Shown in pieces: positions 11,193 through 21,748 of a DNA stretch of 64,000 nucleotides; the stretch's first letter is position 1; each line of letters opens with the position of its first letter. Location of the stretch: NCBI RefSeq assembly GCF_041146395.1, contig NC_091012.1, forward strand, positions 11,894,193-11,958,192, in the 5' to 3' direction. This DNA is from Eulemur rufifrons (taxonomy: Eukaryota > Chordata > Mammalia > Primates > Lemuridae). The translations under genes were made by a program, and so were the position numbers. Below the pieces are notes generated by a model. That model saw nothing but the letters and a program-made list of their open reading frames with translations. It had not been told where the DNA came from and did no database searches.

Positions 11193-13127
11193 AATCCAAA
11201 ATGGGAGGTATTAATTTGCCAGACTTCAGACTATACTACAAGGCTGTGGTTATTAAAACTGCTTGGTATTGGCACAAGTGCAGGGACACAGACCAGTGGA
11301 ACAGAACAGAAAATCCAAATATAAAACCATCCTCATATAGCCATCTAATCTTTGACAAAGCAGAAAAAACCTACTCTGGGGAAAAGAATCCTTATTCAAT
11401 AAATGGTGCTGGGAAAATTGGATAGCCACATGTAGAAGACTGAAACGGGACCCACAGCTTTCACCTCTCACAAAAATCGAATCACGGTGGATACCAGACT
11501 TAAACATTAAGGGGCGAAACTATTAGAATTCTAGAAGAAAATGCAGGAAAGACTCTTACAGACATTGGCCTAGGCAAAGAATTTATGAAGAAGACCCCTA
11601 AGGAAATCACAGCAACAACAAAAATAATTCAATGGGACCTGATTAAATTAAAAAACTTCTGCACAGCCAAAGAAACAGTCAGGAGAATAAACAGACAACC
11701 TACAGAATGGGAAAAAGTTTTTGCATACTACACATCAGATAAAGGACTGATGACAAGAATCTATTTAGAAGTCAGGAAAATCAGTAAGAAAAAATCAAAC
11801 AACCCTATCAAAAAGTGGGCAAAGGACATGAATAGAAATTTTTCAAAAGAAGAGAAAAAAATGGCTAACAAACATATGAAAAAATGTTCAACATCTCTAA
11901 TCATCAGGGAAATGCAAATCAAAACCACAATGAGAAGCCGGGCGCGGTGGCTCACGCCTGTAATCCTAGCACTCTGGGAGGCCGAGGCGGGTGGATTGCT
12001 CAAGGTCAGGAGTTCAAGACCAGCCTGAGCGAGACCCCGTCTCTACTAAAAATAGAACGACATTATATGGACAACTAAAAATCTATATAGAAAAAATTAC
12101 CCGGGCATAGTGGCGCATGCCTGTAGTCCCAGCTACTCGGGAGGCTGAGGCAGTAGGATCGCTTAAGCCGAGGAGTCTGAGGTTGCTGTGAGCTAAGCTG
12201 ACGCCATGGCACTCACTCTAGCCTGGGCAACAAAGTGAGACTCTGTCTCAACAAAAAAAAAAAAAAACCACAATGAGATATCACTTAACTCCAGTGAGAA
12301 TGGCCTTTATCAAAAAGTCCCAAAACAATACATGTTGGCGTGGATGCGGAGAGACAGGAACACTCATACACTGCTGGTGGGACTGCAAACTAGTGCAACC
12401 CCTATGGAAAGCATTATGGAGATACCTTAAACAGATTCAAGTAGACCTACCATTCAATCCAGCAATCCCATTATTGGGCATCTACCCAGAAGAACAAAAG
12501 TCATTCTATAAAAAAGACACCTGCACCCAAATGTTTATAGCAGCACAATTCACAATTGCAAAGATGTGGAAACAACCCAAATGCCCATCAATTCATTAGT
12601 GGATTAGTAAAATGTGGTATATGTATTCCATAGAATATTACTCAGCTATAAGAAATAATGGTGATACAGAATCACTTTTGTTCTCCTGGAGAGAGTTGGA
12701 ACCCATTCTATTAAGTGAAGTATCTCAAGAATGGAAAAATAAGCACCACATTTACTCACCAGCAAGTTGGTTTCCCTGATCATCACCTAAGTTCACATTT
12801 GGGAATAACAGCAATTGGGTATTGGACTGAGGTGGGGGGTGGGGGAAGGGATGGATGTATACCTACATGATGAGTGCATTGCGCACTGTCTGGGGAATGG
12901 ACAGGCTTGAATGTTCTGAATCAGGGGATGGGGGTGGGGGGAGGGGATGAGGGTATAGCTATATGATGAGTGTGATGCACACTGTCTAGGGAATGGACAC
13001 GCTTGAAGCTCTGACTCAGGGGGATGGGCGGGACATGGGCAGTATATATAACCTGAACTTATGTACCCCCATGATAAGTTGAAATAAAAATAAATAAATT
13101 AATAAAAATAATAAAAAAATAAAAGCA
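11193..13127 (+). mobile_element. 5'-truncated L1: ORF2 C-terminal third and 3' UTR, interrupted by an Alu
   Basis: It begins within ORF2 ([25 protein letters not shown] near 11200) and continues through [23 protein letters not shown] text near 11640. The nested Alu follows at 11936-12263, and then the same frame resumes ([21 protein letters not shown]). After the ORF2 end near 12777 comes a 3' UTR with two G-rich tandem units (about 12830-13025), the typical terminus at about 13065-13085 and an A-rich tail. Stops and frameshifts (for example near 11425 and 12599) show it is dead. Confidence 0.92.
11936..12263 (+). mobile_element. Strepsirrhine-type Alu inserted in L1, with 15-bp target-site duplication
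   Basis: This is a dimeric Alu starting 'gccgggcgcggtggctcacg' with both monomers and an A tail. The central linker contains 'ttatatggacaactaaaaat', an extension found in lemur Alus and not in human ones. The 15-bp sequence AAAACCACAATGAGA flanks it at 11921-11935 and 12264-12278. Removing one copy restores the L1 reading frame exactly, which proves it inserted after the L1. Confidence 0.96.
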
Positions 13128-13805
13128 ATGCCAAATTTTTTGTCTTCATTCTTAGATTTAAACTTAGTCCTGAGTTTAAATGAATTTTTGATAAACATTT
13201 TTCAGAAAGTTACTCAAACTCTTGATATAACATTTCTTCTTTAGTTAAATGGAGTTGATGGTACCTTTATGATATGAGTACTTTGAGGATTAAATGATAT
13301 ATTTGTGTTTAATAAATAGTAGTATTCTTTTGTCTTACCTTAACTTCATCTTCAGGAGCAATATTTGAGAGAAATAACTTTAAAACCTTGGCAGCAATTA
13401 TGAGTTGCACATGCAAATACTCAATTAATACAGACCAGCCCCATGGAGACATGTTTCAATTTAAAGTAGTTTGACTTAAATTAGTGTGAAATTACAGAGC
13501 TTCTAAATTAGAAATTTTAAAAAGCAAACCCTTCACTCATCTCTTATATCAAAATTAATCCTTTTAAAAGTTTCTCAGGTCACATTTAATCAGCTGCCAT
13601 CTGGGATACTTATAACGAAAGCAAGGTGTGATTCATATGTTCACGAAATTGCACTATTAGGGTATCCTAGCTCCAGGGTTGATATTTCTAGTTGTGACTT
13701 TTTTTCTCTGTGTTCCTAGGGTACATTGTGTATAACCCTAATCATGGTACTTAGATTGTGATGTAATTATTTGTTTACACCCCTCATTCCATTTCTCATT
13801 CATAA
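13128..13805. other. Intergenic DNA, nothing recognised
   Basis: AT-rich sequence between two L1 copies; no gene is seen. Confidence 0.5.
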
Positions 13806-15585
13806 ACTTCTTTGGTTGAGGAAAAAAAAATCATTATCATTTTTATATGCCAACAGTAAGTATTCTGAAAAGGAAATCAAAATAGTAATCCTATTTACTA
13901 TAGCTACAAATAAAATAAAATACCTAGAAATAAACTTAACCAAGAAAAGAAAGATCTCTACAATGAAAACTACAAAAAATTGAAAAATTGAAAATGACAC
14001 AGAAAATGGAAAGATATACATGCTAATGGATTGAAAAATCAATACTGTTGAAAAGTAAATTCTATCCAAAGCAATCTTAGAATCAATGCAATTTCTGTCA
14101 AAATAAAAATAACATTCTTCACTGAAACAGAAAAAATCCTAAAATTTATATGGAACACAAAGAGACCCAGGATATCCAAAGCCTTCCTGAGCAAAAAGGA
14201 CAAAATTGGAGGAACCGCAATACATTACCTGACTTCAAATTACACTACAGAGCTGGAGGAAACAAAACAGCATGGTGCTGGCATAAAAACAAACACATTA
14301 ACCAACCGAGCAGAATGGAGAGCCCAGAAAGAAATCCACGCATCTACAGTGAACTTATCTTCAACAAAGTTGCCAAGAACATAGAGCAGGGAAAGGACAG
14401 TCTCTTCAATAAAGACTGCTGGGAAAACTGGATGTCCATATGAAAAAGAATGAAAGTAGACCATCATCACTCACCCAATAAAAAAAAATCACATCAAAAT
14501 GGATTAAAAACTTAAATCTAAGACCTCATACCATGGGATTTCTAAGAAAACATGGGGAAATGCTTCAGGACATTGGTATTGGCTGGGGCTTCTTCAGTAA
14601 TACACCCAAAGCACAGAAAACCAAGGCAACACTGGACAAATGGGATCATGTCAAGATAAAAAGCTTCTGCATAGCAAAGAAGACAATCAACAAAGTGAAG
14701 AGACAACTCACAGAATGAGAGTAAATGTTTACAAACTGCCCATCTGATGAGGGATTGATAACTAGACTATGTAAGGAGCTCCAATACTCAGTAGGATACA
14801 ATCAAATAATAAAAAAAAAATGCTCAACATCTCTAATTATCAGGGAAATGGAAATCAAATCCACATTGATATCACTTATCTCCAGTGAGAATGGACTTTA
14901 TCAAAATGTCCCAAAACAATAAATGTTGGCATTGATGTGGAGAGCTAGGAACACTCATACACTGCTGGTGGGAATGAAAACTAGTACAACCTCTGTGGAA
15001 AGCAATATGGAGATACCTCAAAGAGCTACAGGTAGAACTACCATTTGCTCCAGCAATCCCATTACTGGGCATCTACCCAAAAGAACAAAATACATTCTAT
15101 AAAAAAGACATCTGCATTTGAGTGTTTATAGCAGCACAATTCACAATTGCAAAGATGTGGAAACAACCTATGTGCCCCTAAATATATGTGTGGATTAATA
15201 AACTGTGGTATATGTATACCATGGAGTTCTCAGCCTCAAAAAACAATGGTGATATAGTACTCTTGTATTGTCCTGGATAGAGCTGGAACCCATTCTATTA
15301 TGTGAAGGATCTCAAGAATGGAAAAAGAAGCACCCCATGTACTCACCATCAAATTGGATTTTACTGATCAACACTTAAATGCACATATAGGAATGACATT
15401 CATTGAGTGCTGGGCAGATGGGAGGGGGAGTAGGGGATGAGTATGTACACACCTAATGGGTGCAGTGCATACTCTCTGGGGGATGGCCACACTTGAAGCA
15501 CTGACTCTCCTTGGACAAAGGCAATATATGTAACCTAGATATTTGTATCCCCATAATATGCTGAAATAAACAAAATTAAAAAATC
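13806..15585 (+). mobile_element. Degraded L1: ORF2 C-terminal half and single-unit 3' UTR
   Basis: Diverged ORF2p text begins near 13830 (FLYANSKYSEKEIKIVI, then TNKIKYLEINLTKK). It continues with [19 protein letters not shown] near 14230, WDHVKIKSFCIAKKTINKVK near 14640 and the degraded C-terminus to about 15360. The 3' UTR has one short G-rich unit and the terminus 'tatccccataatatgctgaaata' near 15547-15570. Frameshifts are frequent, so it is an older insertion than the copy at 11193. Confidence 0.88.
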
Positions 15586-16240
15586 AAATATATGGTCTGT
15601 TTGAACACACTGGATGAACTCTTGACTCTGAGAGGAGAGAGAATTCAAGAATAGGGTCCTTTTGGGGGGTGGATATTTTACCAGAATTTGTCCTGTTGCT
15701 TTTGGGGCTATGTGGGGGAGATATAAGAAAGCTGGTGTTGGTGGCACTGAAGGTTTGGGTATATGCAGTTACTCCCATACCAGCAAGTCTGGCCTAATTT
15801 TTCTGAACACTGCTCCTCACACATAGGTGAACTGTCTTGGTACTTTCTATAGTTAGCAAAATTTTATCCAGGGGACTTTTTTTGTTTTGTTGGGGTTTTT
15901 TTGCCATTTCAGGAAAGATGTGGCTTGTAGTGTCGGCTTCACGTGTTCTTGAAACCTCCTACTGTATTCCTCTCCTATTTTACCAGCTTTAAAATTCTCT
16001 TCCAATGGATACACTCACAAATATATTATGAAGATCTTTACTGTACATTTCTTTGTGAAATTACCTAGATAGCCTTCTAATCTCACAATTAATCACAAAT
16101 TTTAGAGTATAAATGGTTTGATAACTTTTAGCTTTAGCCAATATTTGTTTCTGTTTTAAATGATTTGACCATTTTGTTGAGTTTTGCTTTTTTATAGTAT
16201 TCATTTTATAATAAATTATGGTCTTCCAATGTTAATTCTA
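15586..16240. other. Intergenic DNA, nothing recognised
   Basis: Open frames of at most 70 residues without recognisable motifs; no young repeat. Confidence 0.5.
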
Positions 16241-17216
16241 AAAAAAAAAATCAGCAAATATCTGAAAAGATGTTTCTCAAAAGACGATACACAAATGGCC
16301 TCCAGGTAAACAAAACAAAAAAAAATGGTCAACATCATTAGACAACAGATAAATGCAAATCAAAACCACAATGAGATACCATCTCACTCCAGTTAAAATT
16401 GCTTTTATCAAAAGCACAGACAATATTGAATGGTGGCAAGGATCTAGAGAAATGGGATCCTTTGTATGCTCTTGCCAGGAATGTGAATTAGTGCAACCAC
16501 TATAAAGAAAAGTATAGAGGGTTCCTCAAAAAACTAAAAATAGCAGTCCCCCAGCTAGTTATATATCTAAAGGAAGAAATATCAGTGTATCAAAAAGATA
16601 TATTCACTCCTATGCTTATTCTTCTAGCATTCACAATAGCCAAGATATGGAGTCAACAGAAGTGTCCATCAATATATTAATGAAGAGAGATACCATGGTA
16701 CATATATGCCATGGAATATTATATAGCCAAAAAGAATAAAATTCTGCCATTTGCAACGACATGGATAGAACTGAAGAACATTATGTTAAGTGAAATAAGC
16801 CAAGCATAGAAAGACAAATGTCATGTGTTCTCACTCATATGTGGGAGGTAAATATTAAAACTAATTGATTTCATGGAAACATAGAGCACATAGAATGATG
16901 ATGACTAGAGGCTGGCAAAAGCATCAGGTGGGGGATAAATTGGGGACAGTTAATAGGTACAAAAATATAGTTAGAATTAATGGTATTTAACAGTACAACA
17001 AAGTGATGATAATCAATAATAGGATAGGTTATACTATAAAATAATTAAGAAATTGGAATTACAATGAATCTAACACAAAGAAATTATAAATACCTGAGGT
17101 GATGGATACCCCATCACCCTGATTTGATTAATGCACACAATATTCCTGTGTCAAATCATCACATGAATCCTATAAATATATACAATTGTTATTTACCCAC
17201 AATAATTAAAAATTTT
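16241..17216 (+). mobile_element. L1 3' end of an older primate/mammalian type (L1MA-like)
   Basis: Nucleotide text typical of the ORF2 end is present ('aatgcaaatcaaaaccacaa', 'aagtgaaataagccaag' near 16790, 'tcactcatatgtggga' near 16830). The 3' UTR is A/T-rich ('atggataccccatcaccctg', 'cctataaatatatacaatt') and lacks the G-rich lemur units, so this copy belongs to an older subfamily than most in the window. Many disablements are present. Confidence 0.85.
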
Positions 17217-18180
17217 AAAATGGACAATATACTTAAGTAGACATTTGTCAAAAAAGACCCACAAATGTACAACATATATATGAAAAAATCCTCAAGGGAA
17301 GTCATCATCAGGAAATGGCAATTCAAATCCGCTATGAGATCTCAACTTATCCTTTTAGAATGACTACTATGAAAAAGATATACTATAACCAGTTTTGGCA
17401 AATATGTGGAAGAAAGAGGAATGCTTGCACACAGTTGGTGGGAATGTAAATCAGTACCTTATAAAAAACAGTATAAAGATTTCTTTAGGAATTAAAAAAA
17501 AACTGTATGGTACACCAATCACAACTCTGTATAAATATCTCAGAAAAATGTTATCAGTATGGTCAAACACATCTTCACTTCCATGTTTATTGTGGTGCTA
17601 TTCATAGTAGCCAAGATATAATATCAACCTATGTGCCTGTCATTGAAAGATGAATAAAGAACATAGTATGAATATGTATACATGATGCAATACTATTAAT
17701 CCATCCATAAAAATAAAAATTCTGTCATTTTAAATCACATGGGTGAACATAAAGAACATGTGAGTTGAAATAAGCCAGGTACAGAAATGCACATACCTCA
17801 TAATTTGACTCACACTTAGAATTCAAAAATATTGATCTCATTGCAGTAGACAGTAGTATGGTGGCCCTGGAGGTTAGGGTTTTTAGCAAAGACTGGGCTT
17901 GTGGAGATGTTTTTTAAAGGACACATAATTTCAGTTAGATAGAAAGTATAAATTCAAGAGGTCTGTTGTATGGCATGCTGATTATATTTAATGATGATAT
18001 ATTGTATCTTTGAAATATGCTAATAGAGTCAATCTTAAGTGTTTTTCACCACAAAACTGATAATATGTGAAGTACAGCACTTGATAATTAGCTACACTTT
18101 GGCATTTAACAATGGATATATACACTTCAAATCATATTTTACATGATAAATACATATAAGGTTATCTGTCAATTAAAAAA
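17217..18180 (+). mobile_element. Second older L1 3' end, directly following the first in the same orientation
   Basis: The same ORF2-end sequence motifs recur about 970 bases after the previous copy: 'acagttggtgggaatgtaaat' near 17434, 'aagatataatatcaacctatgtg' near 17613 and 'taagccaggtacagaaatgc' near 17771. It is more diverged than the copy at 16241. The adjacency may be an insertion into the A-rich tail of one by the other, or a tandem duplication. Confidence 0.75.
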
Positions 18181-20633
18181 CAAATCAATACAAATCATCA
18201 TATAGCAATGTTCCAAATACTGAGCCTGAGTCATTTTCGTAAGCTTAGCTGAATAGTATCAAAAATGTATAGTTGTAGTGCTGTTTTTGTCATTCTATCT
18301 GTCACTCGTTAGCAAAGCAACTCTGATATTTACCTGCACATTCATGGTTCAGCATAGAACATGGAAAGGGTCAATGTACTTTAAGGCTTTTATTTTAAGC
18401 TCTGGTCACCTGGACTTCCTGGTACTGATGATTATGGTATGGCAGACACTAAAGGGATATTTGGTGCTTACTGTCCCAACACTGATCACTGTGAACACAG
18501 AAAACAAGATTGCATTCAAAATCACTGAAGAAATTTTCAATCAAAAAGCTGCCAAGATCTTTGAGATTCCTCTAGAGAGAATGACTAAAACGTTGGCCAC
18601 AGAAAGATGACTAAGAGCGAAAACTATGGACTATGCATTGCAGCCACTGAAATAATGGAATGTAAAATAAATTCTCTAAGATCGCAGTATCAGGAAAAGA
18701 AAGATTATTCCAAATTATAAATCCACAGAGATTGTTCTGAGATTATATTGTTATTTTCTAACACTAAAAGGCACACTCATAAAGAGATTCCACATTGGAG
18801 CATATGTTGTACTATAAGTATTTCATAGAAAATTAATTCAAAATTTTTCACTTACCACAAAATATTAAGAGACTTCCAAATTTGGATGTGTTTCTTTAGG
18901 TAGCACTTACCATAGGCATGCTTACTATATGCATGTTATGAATGCATAACTTATTTTAATTAATTTCATATTTATGACATTATGTATTAGGATCTAATAA
19001 CATTTTTCTTTTACAAAGAAAAACAATGTTGTCTGCCTGATTTAATCCTTTGGTAGTCAGAATTGTTTAGCTTTGCTTGTGTTTTAGGGCTTTTACTTTA
19101 AGCTTAGGACACTGATTCCCTATATGTTAATTAAGTAATCAGAATGCTGCATTAATAACCTATAAATAGCCTTAGAGCCTTTAGGAAAAAATAATTTTTC
19201 ACCAAATTAAAAAATGCTGAACTTCTCATCAGAACTTTCGAAGTATTGTGTGAAATGGCATGGGGTCAGGAAAAAAATCATGCAAAGGTTGTAGCCCTGA
19301 CACAGGCAAAAAGATGAATGATTGTGATATATTTGTGGCTTGGAATAAAGATAAAAATAGAGAAAAATTAGAGATAATTATGAAATGAAAGAATCATAAT
19401 TTCTATTTATAAATATTGCACAGATGTCCTCTCTCCACAAGCAGTATCAATGCCATTTAGAAACCATGGATATTTTCAATCTCTTACCTTCAATAACAAA
19501 TTCATTCCCACAGGAATATTTACTGCTAATTATAAAGTATCTCTTACAAACCCAGTACTGCCCCATCATTTTTCCCTCTATTTAAAACTCACAGTATGAC
19601 TTGTAACTAGGTAGTCAAAAAGTCCCCAAAGTAATCTGAAAATGTATTAGTGTGTTTATAAGGAGTATTTCCTTTTTTATGCAAAGTTTCTTTGATACTT
19701 AATATGTTAGGAATGTGAACTTTTAACTCGTCAAACTATTGTAACATATTTGAAAATTATAGTAATTTGATTAAAATGTTGCCTATAAGGCGAAAGGTTT
19801 AGTTAATAGAATCCATATGTAATTAAAATGCAGAACTAAATGTAAAAAAAAAAAAAAAGAACCTCATTATTTATGAAGTCTTCCCAGTGTTTCCCTTAAC
19901 TAATTGGCCTAATAAAGTCAATAAATCAATTATGTTAATGACAGAAAGTGAAAGAAACAATAACCAAAAACAAGTGGCCTAAATAGGATTCCCCAATTTA
20001 GAAGGAAAAAATAGAATGTACTAAGTAAATAAAATGTCAATTATTACACTTTGGAAGTACTCACATCTTCAGATTATTTTATGAGCACCATTAAATTTTA
20101 AAAAAATCGTTTTTATAATCCCTGAGCAGGTCATATAAAGAATACTTCATGAACTTCAATTAAGAAAATTACATATTAGGTTTCACATGAGTACAAAACA
20201 AGTAAGAACAAAGAGTTTGTATGGGGAGATTCTGAACTGAAAGCTTTAAGATTTTAGGAAGCAAATGCAATGTAAAGCAAAAATAGACTTAATTTCAGAA
20301 TCTTTGAGGTTTCTAGTGTGCTCCTAAATTCTCAACAGTTTTGAAATTTTTTTTCACAGTATTTATTTTCTTTTCAAAATAGGTATAGGTCCACATTCAA
20401 ACAAACATAATTATTATTGTGTAGTTGTATTGCTCCTAAAGTTAATCTTCACAGTGATATATTTGTATATTTAAATTCACATAAATAAAAAATATGTCTG
20501 TATTTGTTCACAGGCCAGAGAGGTTGCATTTTCAAAGAAAAATGTAGGATAAAATGTTACAGATAGACTTTCAGTGTTCAGAAACCTATGGCTTTTGATT
20601 ATACTGGACAATCTTTATTATAACCATTACAGT
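18181..20633. other. AT-rich intergenic DNA; one unrecognised 110-residue open frame
   Basis: The only notable open frame is at 18278-18610 (+). It has a hydrophobic first half and a charged second half (NKIAFKITEEIFNQKAAKIF). I do not recognise it, and there is no splice or promoter context to support a gene. The rest is AT-rich and featureless, with an A15 tract at about 19843-19858. Confidence 0.45.
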
Positions 20634-20650
20634 AATAAAGTCATTGCACA

Positions 20651-21002
20651 CTGGCTGGGCGAGGTGGCTCACGCCTGTAATCCTAGCACTCTGGAAGGCT
20701 GAGGTGGGCGGATTGTTTGAGCTCAGGAGTTCGAGACCAGCCTGAGCGAGAGCGAGACCCCATCTCTACTAAAAATAGAAAGAAATTATATGGACAGCTA
20801 AAAATATATAGAAAAAATTAGCCGGGCATGGTGGTGCATGCCTGTAGTCCCAGCTACTCGGGAGGCTGAGACAGGAGGATCGCTTGAGCTCAGGAGTTTG
20901 AGGTTGCTGTGAGCTAGGCTGACGCCACGGCACTCACTCTAGCCTGGGCAACAGAGTGAGACTCTGTCTCAAAAAAATAAATAAATAAATAAATAAATAA
21001 AA
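20651..21002 (+). mobile_element. Strepsirrhine-type Alu with 17-bp target-site duplication
   Basis: This is a full dimeric Alu with the lemur linker extension ('ttatatggacagctaaaaat'), ending in an (AAAT)n-type tail at about 20971-21002. AATAAAGTCATTGCACA flanks it at 20634-20650 and 21003-21019. The long perfect duplication and low divergence indicate a fairly recent insertion. Confidence 0.97.
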
Positions 21003-21019
21003 AATAAAGTCATTGCACA

Positions 21020-21748
21020 AAGAAAGAAAAAATAGAACCTTTTGGATTATTATTATTTAAACTATCTCAATTTAAAGCCACTGGGAAAATGGATCACAAG
21101 AGAAGCCATTTTATTATGTAATCCAATAGTACATTGTTGCCATCCATTACGTACAAGGTTGAGTAATGTGGAGTAGGTTAATGTTGGTGGCAAAATGACA
21201 CTTTATTCAATCTACAATACTTTTGACACATTAAAACTTTTTAAAATTTAATTTAACAAGACAAATTATTTACATACAATCTAAAAAGGAATTTAAAAAT
21301 TCACTGTATTTTATTATCCTAATGCACAATTAGTAAAAAAATTTACTTTTAAAATTGTAATTGTTTTCCTCTATAATGCAGAAACACATTAGCCTGTATA
21401 CCTGTATCATGCAGCACTTGAAATACTGTTATAAGTCAACCACAAAGCACCTCTCCACTTCATACATTTCAGTGCTTTTTATTTTCCATAGAAAAATACA
21501 TGAATGATGCCCACCAAATATAGAAAGACTTCTAATAGCCCTTGTGTAGCAACAGTTAACCACACTCTTCCACAAAAATACTAGGAATAAAATCAGAGCA
21601 TCTAGTGCTTTGAGAGCTGAATTACATCAATAGTTGCTTGTTAAAAGATGCAAAAAATCATGATATTACTTTTGTTAACCCACTCTGACCAAAAAGTATA
21701 CTTTAGAGGCTTTATTACAACTCTCAAAATATATATGTCCTTTTTTAG
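21020..21748. other. AT-rich intergenic DNA, nothing recognised
   Basis: No gene or recognisable repeat between the Alu and the next L1. Confidence 0.5.

Noticed and set aside
18278..18610. A 110-codon + strand frame as a gene
   Set aside because: No recognised motif or gene structure; left as an unrecognised open frame.
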